A stretch of DNA of 64,000 bases. It comes from JAJFFW01 sp038534195. GTDB taxonomy: Bacteria > Pseudomonadota > Alphaproteobacteria > Caulobacterales > Parvularculaceae. Position 1 is the stretch's first letter. Each line of letters opens with the position of its first letter. Position numbers and translations under genes: made by a program. Where the stretch lies: positions 1 to 64,000 of the forward strand of contig JBCAXE010000008.1 of NCBI GenBank assembly GCA_038534195.1, written 5' to 3'. Under the pieces are notes generated by a model. That model was not told the origin of the DNA. It did not search any database and saw only the letters and a program-made list of their open reading frames with translations. Of the stretch, positions 17,482 to 24,605 are shown piece after piece.

Positions 17482-18792
17482 ATGCTGCGCCGTTATATGC
17501 CGAAGAGCCTTTACGCGCGCGTCGTGCTGATCGTCATTCTGCCGATCTTTCTCATACAGTCGATCGTCACCTATGCTTTCTTCGACCGCCACTGGGAGCT
17601 TGTTTCTGAAAATCTCTCTGCGAATGTGGCCGGGCAGATCGCGCTCGTCACGCGGCTTTACGATGTTCAAAAATCCCCGGAGGCGCGCCGCGCCGTCGAG
17701 CGCTATTCGCTGGAAGATCTCGACTTAAATGTGCGTTTCGAGCCCGGTGAGAAAGTACCGGAAAAAGACAAGTTGTCGATCCTCGATCTTTACAACAAGA
17801 CGCTCGACAAGGAACTCGATCAGCGGCTCGACGGCGATTACTGGGTCAACACCGTCAACTGGCCCGCATACGTGGAAGTCCGTGTGCAGCTTGAAGACGG
17901 ATATCTCGTCTTCTTTCCGCTAAAAGATCGCGTCTACGCCACAACGGGCCCGATTTTCGTTGTGTGGCTGGTGATCGCCACCTTGCTGATCGGATGGGTG
18001 GCGATCATCTTTCTACGCAATCAGGTGCGCTCCATCCTCAAGCTGGCGAACGCGGCGGAAGCCTTCGGGCGCGGGCGCGACGCGCCGGACTTTCGTCCCA
18101 CTGGCGCGACCGAAGTCCGCCGCGCAGGACGCGCCTTCATCGCCATGCGCGAGCGCATCAAACGCCACATGAAACAGCGCACCGCCATGCTCGCCGGAGT
18201 GAGCCATGATCTCAAAACGCCTCTGACGCGCATGAAACTCGCCCTCGCCATGCAACCGGAAACGGAGGACACCAAAGCGCTGAAGATTGATGTGGACGAG
18301 ATGGAGCGGATGCTGGAGGCCTATCTCGATTTCGCCCGCGATCTGTCCACGGAAGAAGAGCTGAAAGACATTGACCTGAAAAAGCTTGTCGATGAAATCG
18401 CAGCAGGCGCGGCGCGCGGCGGCAACACGTTGGCTGTGACCGTTGAGAGCGATCAGCCGATTACGGCGCGGCGCAATGCGCTCAAGCGCGCCGTCACCAA
18501 TCTTGTGAGCAACGGGTTCAAATATGGGACGAACGTCTGGCTAACCGTGCGCCGCGACGACGACGCAACCGAATTCATCATCGACGATGACGGCCCCGGC
18601 GTCGCCCCCGAAGACCGCGACAACGTTTTCAAACCGTTCGTGCGCCTTGACGAAGCGCGCGGACAAAATGTCAGCGGCGTCGGCCTCGGCTTATCCGTCG
18701 TCCGAGACGTCGCCCGCAGCCATGGCGGCGAAGTTAAGCTGGACACCGCGCCCCAAGGCGGGCTGAGAGCCGTGTTCCGGTTGCCGGAGTGA
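17482..18792 (+). CDS. EnvZ-type sensor histidine kinase
   Basis: 436 residues. Transmembrane helix at about 12-33, a periplasmic sensor region of about 120 residues, a second helix near 157-178, HAMP (about 179-230), dimerisation/phospho-acceptor domain with His242 in SHDLKTPLTRMKLAL, and ATPase with N box (AVTNLVSNGFKYG), G1 (DDDGPGV) and G2 (GVGLGLSVV). All catalytic motifs are intact. Paired with the OmpR-type regulator 6 bp upstream. Confidence 0.92.
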   Translation: MLRRYMPKSLYARVVLIVILPIFLIQSIVTYAFFDRHWELVSENLSANVAGQIALVTRLYDVQKSPEARRAVERYSLEDLDLNVRFEPGEKVPEKDKLSILDLYNKTLDKELDQRLDGDYWVNTVNWPAYVEVRVQLEDGYLVFFPLKDRVYATTGPIFVVWLVIATLLIGWVAIIFLRNQVRSILKLANAAEAFGRGRDAPDFRPTGATEVRRAGRAFIAMRERIKRHMKQRTAMLAGVSHDLKTPLTRMKLALAMQPETEDTKALKIDVDEMERMLEAYLDFARDLSTEEELKDIDLKKLVDEIAAGAARGGNTLAVTVESDQPITARRNALKRAVTNLVSNGFKYGTNVWLTVRRDDDATEFIIDDDGPGVAPEDRDNVFKPFVRLDEARGQNVSGVGLGLSVVRDVARSHGGEVKLDTAPQGGLRAVFRLPE

Positions 18793-18851
18793 TTTAAGCC
18801 GAATTGCTTGAGATATGCGCCAGACTCCTTATCTCAAAACAGAGAGGGGCG

Positions 18852-19598
18852 ATGGGCGTATTTATCAAATTTCAAAGGATGAGACGCGCTCGCTTAGGGC
18901 GAAATGGTCGTATTACTGCGATCTCCCCTTTTACAATCTTTCTTCTAGGGCTTGGACTACTCTTCTGGTCGTATTTTATTGTCACGCTCGCGACCCTCTC
19001 TGCTTGTGAATTTGCCGCCATCTGGATTGCCGGATGGTTTGAACAATTCTCAACATTCCAACTATTTGTGGCGGCATTTGTATTAGCGCTCGCGATCTGG
19101 CTGCTCCAGCTGATCCAATTCAGAGAACTCTCGAATAAGACTGAAACAGTCGCGCAAGGCGTCTTTATCCTGGGGCTGATAATATCATCGATCTTTCTAA
19201 AATCACTTCTGTTTGCGTATGCCGTGCCGAGCTTCACACAAACAAAATTTGTCGCCAACATTTTGAGTCCAATGAAACTGCGCCTTGAAGCAGAGCCCGT
19301 GGGTTTACTCGGTTCCAAAACTCGACCTGCCTGGCCCTATGAATTTCCGCCGCCGCCCACCGTTCCAAGTCGGCGTGATTGGTTCGCCGGATACTCGCCA
19401 TCAATGGAGGAAATTTTCACGAGCAAGAATTCGCCGACTTTTGGCGAGTACGCGAAATTGCTGCAATGCGCCGCCGATTACCGGCGCAGAGCGCGCGATC
19501 GCGAAAAGGCGATAGCTGCCTCCGAAGAATGGCGCCGTCGATATTCATGGCGTACCGATCCAACGTATCTCTTTTATGATTGGGATGGCGGGCAGTGA
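18852..19598 (+). CDS. Membrane protein of unknown function
   Basis: About 248 residues from the ATG preceded by GAGAGGGGCG. A short basic N-terminus is followed by three hydrophobic segments (about 24-48, 60-80 and 101-125), then a polar, Pro- and Arg-rich C-terminal half of about 110 residues with a Tyr/Arg-rich tail. No family recognised. Base composition is visibly more AT-rich than in the neighbouring kinase gene, which may mean later acquisition. Confidence 0.55.
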   Translation: MGVFIKFQRMRRARLGRNGRITAISPFTIFLLGLGLLFWSYFIVTLATLSACEFAAIWIAGWFEQFSTFQLFVAAFVLALAIWLLQLIQFRELSNKTETVAQGVFILGLIISSIFLKSLLFAYAVPSFTQTKFVANILSPMKLRLEAEPVGLLGSKTRPAWPYEFPPPPTVPSRRDWFAGYSPSMEEIFTSKNSPTFGEYAKLLQCAADYRRRARDREKAIAASEEWRRRYSWRTDPTYLFYDWDGGQ

Positions 19599-19764
19599 TT
19601 TTCCGCACCGGCGCGCGTGTGTCGGCCACCCAAGTTGATCAGGATTGCTCCAGATTAGCACCACATGATCAAAAGGCTTTTTCGGTCTGCATTGCAAATT
19701 CTTGATGCTCGAAAGCGCCTTTCTAACAGGACATTACGCTTTACCTCATATGCATCTTAACTGA

Positions 19765-19795
19765 CCAGTTTTTCGGTCGACTTTCCAGTTTTTCG
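19765..19795 (+). promoter_or_regulatory. Candidate upstream activator sites: two direct repeats 20 bp apart
   Basis: CCAGTTTTTCG occurs at 19765-19775 and again at 19785-19795, exactly 20 bp apart, about two helical turns. They lie about 105-135 bp upstream of the -24 element, the usual distance for sigma54 activator sites. The first is also flanked by GACC/GGTC arms. Probable binding sites for the sigma54 activator encoded at 24606-25799 (inference). Confidence 0.5.
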
Positions 19796-19899
19796 CACAG
19801 TCTAATTCGACGCGTCGTATAAGCGGTCGCTAAGTTCGATCAAAATTAATTTAACAAAGTCAATGACATATAGCCCCCCTTGGTCACATAGTCCCGAAC

Positions 19900-19915
19900 T
19901 GGCACATCGATTGCT
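19900..19915 (+). promoter_or_regulatory. Sigma54 (-24/-12) promoter
   Basis: TGGCACATCGATTGCT matches the consensus TGGCAC-N5-TTGCW at every defined position, with the invariant GG and GC at correct spacing. Transcription should start near 19926, about 110 nt before the repeat-protein gene. Its dependence on an enhancer-binding protein fits the activator gene in the convergent operon. Confidence 0.85.
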
Positions 19916-20035
19916 CATAGTTAACCGGGGAGTTTCTCGCTTCCTTTGGAGTTGCTGAACCGTACCTGGATTCATTTTGGGGGTCTTGGGGGCGTGTGTT
20001 GGCTTTTATGTTTAACCACGGTTGGAGAAAGTACT

Positions 20036-21148
20036 GTGAAAAAAGAACTCTTAACATCGATCGCGACGGCGGCGCTTCTGTTTGGCGGCGCTGCGTACGC
20101 TCAGGAAACGGGCGCGAATACGTCCGATAACGGATCGTCGGGGGCCAATAACGGCTCGATGGCGACGACGGATAACTCAACGGATATGTCTGATAATTCC
20201 GACAATTCCGATAACTCGGACAATTCGGATAACTCCGACAACTCCGATAATTCGGATAACTCGGATAACACGAACAACGCCGTAAGCGCTGGCGACGCCG
20301 CCGCTGACAATGGCAGCACCGCGTCCGACGATCAGGCAAATGTCACTGGCGACTCGAACAATACCGCCAACGACACCAGCATGATTGATCAATCGGACAA
20401 TTCCGACGCGTCGGACAATTCAGACAATTCCGATAATTCGGACAACTCCGATAATTCGGATAATTCAGACAATTCCATTACCGGATCGCAAAACGCCGAC
20501 ACGGCGACTAACGACAATGGTTCGGCGTCCGCTTCAAACGGATCGATGGCGACGTCCGACAATTCGGATAATTCTGATAACTCGGACAATTCCGACAACT
20601 CCGATAATTCAGATAATTCTGATAACTCAGTGAACGCTGACGACGCCGCCGCTAATAATGGCAGCACGGCGTCCGACGATCAGGCGAACATCACTGGCGA
20701 CGGAAACAACCAGGCCAATGACGGCGGCACGGTGGACAACTCCGATAACTCGGACAACAACGACGCCGACAATGGTTCAGCTGTTGCGCATGACAATGCG
20801 TCAGCGACCATCAACAACTCGGATAACTCAACGAATGGTTCGAATAACTTCGAGCTGACAATTGGCGATATTCAGTTGAACAACACGACCCTCGCCTCTT
20901 CCGTTTCAAATATCGGCTTTAACGTGAACGCCAACGGCGCCGCGGCCGGTATGGGCGGTTTCGGCGGCGAAGCTCTCGGCGCAGGCGACGCAAATGGCGG
21001 CGCAGGCGGCACGGCGTCCTTCGCGACCGGTAATGTCGATAATACGACGATCACCGACAACCGCGGGCTTTTCAACAACAACATCAACACGGGTGTTGGA
21101 AGCTTCGCGAACTCGCAGACGATCAACGTCGGTTCAGTTACAAACTAA
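20036..21148 (+). CDS. Secreted (Asp-Asn-Ser)n repeat protein, candidate fibre subunit
   Basis: 370 residues from GTG with GGAGAAAG upstream; the signal peptide is MKKELLTSIATAALLFGGAAYA. The mature N-terminal two thirds hold three DNS tripeptide blocks (8, 9 and 8 units) joined by Asn/Ser/Asp/Ala linkers; one linker (NGSTASDDQAN) is duplicated with an offset of 348 bp. The last 110 residues are Gly/Asn-rich and end GLFNNNINTGVGSFANSQTINV, which resembles the C-terminal motif of the two small proteins downstream. Very acidic, no Cys. Proposed main substrate of the Fap-like module; a surface or biofilm role is inference. Confidence 0.8.
   Translation: MKKELLTSIATAALLFGGAAYAQETGANTSDNGSSGANNGSMATTDNSTDMSDNSDNSDNSDNSDNSDNSDNSDNSDNTNNAVSAGDAAADNGSTASDDQANVTGDSNNTANDTSMIDQSDNSDASDNSDNSDNSDNSDNSDNSDNSITGSQNADTATNDNGSASASNGSMATSDNSDNSDNSDNSDNSDNSDNSDNSVNADDAAANNGSTASDDQANITGDGNNQANDGGTVDNSDNSDNNDADNGSAVAHDNASATINNSDNSTNGSNNFELTIGDIQLNNTTLASSVSNIGFNVNANGAAAGMGGFGGEALGAGDANGGAGGTASFATGNVDNTTITDNRGLFNNNINTGVGSFANSQTINVGSVTN
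20192..20263 (+). repeat. DNS coding repeat block A, 8 units of 9 bp
   Basis: Eight in-frame copies of a 9-bp unit encoding Asp-Asn-Ser. The copies differ at synonymous positions (GAT/GAC, AAT/AAC, TCG/TCC), so the peptide is better conserved than the DNA. Confidence 0.9.
20396..20476 (+). repeat. DNS coding repeat block B, 9 units of 9 bp
   Basis: Nine in-frame units encoding DNS, with one DAS variant in second place. Synonymous differences between units as in the other blocks. Confidence 0.9.
20558..20629 (+). repeat. DNS coding repeat block C, 8 units of 9 bp
   Basis: Eight in-frame DNS units. The block and its following linker (from 20642) repeat block A and its linker (from 20294) at an offset of 348 bp, so a 116-codon segment was duplicated within the gene. 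Confidence 0.9.
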
Positions 21149-21162
21149 GCGACCAGGAAGAT

Positions 21163-21189
21163 GGCGAGGCGGCAATACGCCGCCTCGCC
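21163..21189 (+). terminator. Strong intercistronic hairpin after the repeat-protein gene
   Basis: GGCGAGGCGGC, loop AATAC, GCCGCCTCGCC: a perfect 11-bp GC-rich stem 15 bp past the stop codon. No T tract follows, so it is more likely a partial terminator or an mRNA-stabilising structure that raises expression of the repeat protein over the downstream genes. Confidence 0.6.
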
Positions 21190-21226
21190 GACTTTCCGGA
21201 GTGAGTTCTGAGTTGGGGAGACTATC

Positions 21227-21613
21227 ATGGGTATGAATGCTTGGATGCTGTTCGCGGCGCCGTACATCGCGCCGGCGATGGCGCCGCAAGATGCGACTGC
21301 GATCGAAATGGCGCCGCCAGCGCATGAGGCCGCCGATATATTTTCGGGGGAAGCTAAGCTGGACGAGCGAATGATGCGCGACGCTGCGGGCGGATCAAAC
21401 GTCGCTTTCGATATCACCGACCTAGGCGTCAATATCAACGATACGCAAGGCGACGTCACCAACGTGGAAGTGAATAATTCCGTAAACGGCCAGATCGCTA
21501 ATAATGTTGCTGAGAACAATAGCGGCATCACCACAATTTTTAACAACACCGGCAACGGCGTTGTTTTTCAGAGCACCGTACAGGTCAACATCTTCCTTGA
21601 CGGCGGCCAGTAG
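21227..21613 (+). CDS. Small exported protein with double-glycine motif, Fap-like module
   Basis: 128 residues; GGGGAG precedes the ATG. A hydrophobic N-terminus (signal-like, about 1-19) and an acidic spacer lead to LDERMMRDAAGG (GG at 55-56), with hydrophobic residues at -12, -7 and -4 relative to the cut, as in double-glycine leaders processed by C39 peptidases. The released part of about 72 residues is Asn-rich and ends TIFNNTGNGVVFQSTVQVNI, shared in pattern with the protein at 22402. Likely minor subunit or nucleator; inference. Confidence 0.7.
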   Translation: MGMNAWMLFAAPYIAPAMAPQDATAIEMAPPAHEAADIFSGEAKLDERMMRDAAGGSNVAFDITDLGVNINDTQGDVTNVEVNNSVNGQIANNVAENNSGITTIFNNTGNGVVFQSTVQVNIFLDGGQ

Positions 21614-21625
21614 GAAACGGCGCAC

Positions 21626-22399
21626 ATGATTTTGGCGCGTCGTACTCAAGGAGAAAATAGGATCGCAATTGCGCGTCCGTATCGCCGCGCGCTTTGCGCA
21701 AGCGGGCTTTTGATGTTCGGCGCCACGCTGTCACCGGCATATGCAGGCGACGTCTTCGCTCTGTCTGGCGGGGCTCAGGCGCGGGTGAGCGTGCAAAGCA
21801 TGGCTGAGCGAAAGTTCGCAACGATCGTGCCCCAGCAATATGATTTCAGTTGCGGATCCGCCGCGCTGGCGACGTTGCTCACTCACCACTACGCGCGCGA
21901 CACCAGCGAAGCCGCCGCCTTCAAGGCGATGTGGGCGGTGGGCGACCAGGACCGAATTCGTAAATTGGGCTTTTCCCTGTTTGAAATGAAAGCCTACCTG
22001 GAAAGCGTCGGCTTGAAAGCTGACGGATTTCGATTGACCCTGGATCGCATTCAGGAAATTGGCGTGCCCGGCATCGGGCTTATTGACGTTAAGGGCTACA
22101 AGCATTTCGTGGTCATCAAAGGCATCACGGATAAGACAGTTCTTTATGGCGACCCGTCGCGCGGTCTCGTCATGCAGGACAGAAAAAAGTTCGAGGAAAT
22201 CTGGGACGGGATCGTCTTGTTCATTCGCAGCGACGTGCAGACCGGCAAAGCGAATTTCAACAGCCACAAGGACTGGCGGCTTACACCCACGGGACCGATT
22301 GACCGGGCGTTCGATCGCGAAACACTGCAACAAACGACGCTCGCGCAAACACGTTCCTATTTCTCAGGGTTTGCGATTTCTGTGCCGGAGAGAAACTGA
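21626..22399 (+). CDS. Stand-alone exported C39-family cysteine peptidase (FapD-like)
   Basis: 257 residues. An N-terminal signal segment (about 17-40, ending SPAYA) directs it to the periplasm. The peptidase core has the oxyanion Gln70 and Cys76 in VPQQYDFSCGSAALATLL, His160 in KGYKHFVVIKG and Asp176 in LYGDPSRG, so the full C39 catalytic set is present. It lacks the ABC transporter normally fused to bacteriocin C39 domains, as in FapD of the Pseudomonas amyloid system. It is encoded between two genes whose products carry double-glycine motifs, its probable substrates. Confidence 0.85.
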   Translation: MILARRTQGENRIAIARPYRRALCASGLLMFGATLSPAYAGDVFALSGGAQARVSVQSMAERKFATIVPQQYDFSCGSAALATLLTHHYARDTSEAAAFKAMWAVGDQDRIRKLGFSLFEMKAYLESVGLKADGFRLTLDRIQEIGVPGIGLIDVKGYKHFVVIKGITDKTVLYGDPSRGLVMQDRKKFEEIWDGIVLFIRSDVQTGKANFNSHKDWRLTPTGPIDRAFDRETLQQTTLAQTRSYFSGFAISVPERN

Positions 22400-22401
22400 T
22401 C

Positions 22402-22839
22402 ATGCTTGGCGCCTACACCAGTCTCATCATGACAATGAACGTGGCGAGCGCTGCGACGGTTGAGGCGACGCCCGTCCCTGATCCGTTCGCCGAAGAGATC
22501 CCGCTAACGACAGAGGAACTCAGCGAACAACGCGGCGGATACTTCGTTTCCGGGTTGCTAATCGATTTTGGCGTCACCCTCACCGATATCACCGTCCAGA
22601 CTGGCCTCAGCGCAACCGCGCCCGGCCTTGACGGCGGACCAGCGGCGACCGTGATATTCGATCCGGAAACCACAAAGACGATCATCAACAATACGATCGA
22701 CGGCGCCGTCATTTCGCGGAACGTGCAACTCAACATTGCTATTCCGAACTTCACAAGCGCGATCGACCTTGCCGGAACACGCAACGCCATGTCGTCCATG
22801 CGGGTGGAGACTCAAGTCCTTGAGCTCTTGTCGTTCTGA
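22402..22839 (+). CDS. Small exported protein with canonical double-glycine leader
   Basis: 145 residues starting 2 bp after the peptidase gene. A signal-like N-terminus (about 1-17, ending ASA) is followed by LTTEELSEQRGG (GG at 45-46): Leu at -12, Glu at -9 and -8, Leu at -7, matching the double-glycine leader consensus well. The mature part contains TIINNTIDGAVISRNVQLNI, which aligns with the end motif of the protein at 21227, so the two are paralogues. Role as accessory subunit or substrate of the C39 peptidase is inferred. Confidence 0.7.
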   Translation: MLGAYTSLIMTMNVASAATVEATPVPDPFAEEIPLTTEELSEQRGGYFVSGLLIDFGVTLTDITVQTGLSATAPGLDGGPAATVIFDPETTKTIINNTIDGAVISRNVQLNIAIPNFTSAIDLAGTRNAMSSMRVETQVLELLSF

Positions 22840-22848
22840 CTGGATCGC

Positions 22849-24558
22849 CTAATCCGCAAGCCTGATTTGTAAACGCCCTGAAACACGGAAATCCGGCGCT
22901 TCGTCGGTGGCCCCGAATGAACTGTTCAGATTAAACCGGACGCGATCATTGATGGCGTAAGAGCCGCCGAAGAGGAAGCTGCTGACGGTTGTCGGCGATT
23001 GCCGCGACCTCAACACAATGAGGTTCCCCGCCGCATCGAGCCCTTCGGTAATTGTTTCCGTTTCCAGAAAATACCGATGATCGTACCCAAGGTTCATCGA
23101 CAGGCGCGGATTTAACGACAGGCCGACGCCGAGGCTGCCAACAATCGCGTCGCCGGGCCGAAACTCCTGCACTGTTGTGTCGCCAATTAATTCGTTGGGC
23201 GAAACTGCAAAATTCTTCTGGTAACCGAAATTGCCAAAGATAACCGCTGGGTCGCTCGGCAGAATAAAGCTCAAGGTCGGCTCAACGGACCAGAAGCCTG
23301 AGCCGGTCGCCAACTCGGTCTCCAACCCGCCTGGCGTGCGCTCAACGTCAAATGGCCCATTGCCGGTCGGGGCTTTCGCGCGCAGGTTCGCGATAAGATA
23401 CGGCCACTTTTTGCCCTCGTTCAATTGATAGTGGAGCCCAAGGCTTACGTCGCCCAGCCCGGCGCCGAAGCGCGCGTCGTCCACTTCCGTTCGGTCGTCG
23501 ATAGCGACGCCGGAGACGCGGTCCTCTCGATAGACATAAGGCAGCGCGACATCCACTTCCAATCTGTTCGACAGCCCATAGCGCAGCCCAAGACTTTCGG
23601 TGATGGCGATTCGATCCGTATCGGTTGCTTCGATGGCGCCGATGAGGATCGCATCGATAATCTCCACGCCCTCAAAGAAAAAGCGATTATCAGAAGAGGC
23701 GGTGACCGTTAAGGCAGGCTCCACAAAAAGACTGCCCTTCGGCGTCAGGATTCCGGCGATATCGGAAAACAACGCAAGATACGGCGCTTCGCGATCTTCC
23801 TCCGGCCGCACGCCGACTTCGGTCGGCAGAGACGAATCGGGCTCTTCTCGTTTTCGTTGCTGATTGATGGCGCGATCCTGGATTGCGGGATCATCCTGCG
23901 GGCCCGGCGCCGGGGGCGTCGTATTCGCCGCAAACCGTTGAACAGGGCGGGTCTCGGCCGCCGGTTTGGTCGGCTGAGTGGGCGCCGTCGGCGATCTTGG
24001 CGATGTCGGTCTCGGCGATGTCGATTTCGGCGGCGCCTGCGGCGCAGACGCAATACGCGGCGGCGCAACCGGGTTTCTGATGACCTGTCCGACTTCAATC
24101 TGGCTCGCCTCGCGAATATTGTTGGTGCTCGCGAGCCGATCCACCGAAACCCCCATGGATCGCGCGATGCTATAAAGCGTATCACCGCTTTTCACCACGT
24201 GAACATCTTTGCCGCGAACCTCGGCATCAACGCGCCGAAGCGCGGCGTCATCCAACGATACGGCCCGTTCGCCAAGCGTCGCGCGCGCCGCGTTTAATTC
24301 CGCCTCCAAAATAGAGATCTTTTCCTCTTGTAGTTCTATCAATTTGCCCTGACGCACAAGGTTTTGCTCAGCCTCATCGAGCCGTAGCGTTTGCACGGCG
24401 ATAACGTCGCGAAGATAAACAATATCTTCCTGAATTGTCGGCGTCGGCGCCAACGCTGTGGCGGCCGGCCGATCCGGCGCCTGCGCGTTATCTTCAGCGG
24501 CGGCCCCGCCCCCCAGCGCAAGTATCGTCGCAGCGCTGGTCATGAATAACTTTTTCAC
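22849..24558 (-). CDS. Outer-membrane barrel with coiled-coil and LysM regions (FapF-like)
   Basis: 569 residues. Signal peptide (1-21), a coiled-coil stretch (about 44-95), a LysM domain (about 118-162, VVKSGDTLYSIARSMGVSVDRLASTNNI), a long Pro/Thr/Arg-rich linker (163-240), then about 300 residues of alternating strands. The barrel begins TPKGSLFVEPALTVTAS and contains EIIDAILIGAIE and GLSNRLEVDVALPYVYRED, the pattern of the FapF/MetA-pathway barrel family; it ends in a strand. FapF secretes amyloid subunits through such a trimeric coiled-coil-gated barrel. LysM would tie this one to peptidoglycan. Second gene of the activator operon. Confidence 0.8.
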   Translation of the reverse strand: MKKLFMTSAATILALGGGAAAEDNAQAPDRPAATALAPTPTIQEDIVYLRDVIAVQTLRLDEAEQNLVRQGKLIELQEEKISILEAELNAARATLGERAVSLDDAALRRVDAEVRGKDVHVVKSGDTLYSIARSMGVSVDRLASTNNIREASQIEVGQVIRNPVAPPRIASAPQAPPKSTSPRPTSPRSPTAPTQPTKPAAETRPVQRFAANTTPPAPGPQDDPAIQDRAINQQRKREEPDSSLPTEVGVRPEEDREAPYLALFSDIAGILTPKGSLFVEPALTVTASSDNRFFFEGVEIIDAILIGAIEATDTDRIAITESLGLRYGLSNRLEVDVALPYVYREDRVSGVAIDDRTEVDDARFGAGLGDVSLGLHYQLNEGKKWPYLIANLRAKAPTGNGPFDVERTPGGLETELATGSGFWSVEPTLSFILPSDPAVIFGNFGYQKNFAVSPNELIGDTTVQEFRPGDAIVGSLGVGLSLNPRLSMNLGYDHRYFLETETITEGLDAAGNLIVLRSRQSPTTVSSFLFGGSYAINDRVRFNLNSSFGATDEAPDFRVSGRLQIRLAD

Positions 24559-24605
24559 GCGAATACCCTCCCAATCATCGCAATCATCGTCGTATCAGCC
24601 GGTGG

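Larger units (their letters stand above)
19599..20035. other. Upstream control region of the repeat-protein operon
   Basis: AT-rich region of about 440 bp without a gene. It contains two direct repeats (19765-19795) and a perfect sigma54 promoter (19900-19915), described separately, and an untranslated leader of about 110 nt before the GTG start at 20036. Confidence 0.6.

Noticed and set aside
20192..20629. Short regularly spaced repeats that could be mistaken for a CRISPR or minisatellite
   Set aside because: Units are 9 bp, in frame and contiguous, with synonymous variation; there are no spacers and no cas genes.
20389..20667. Minus-strand frame with ELS repeats opposite the DNS repeats
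   Set aside because: Mirror of the coding repeat; no start signal and the plus strand has the promoter, ribosome site and signal peptide.
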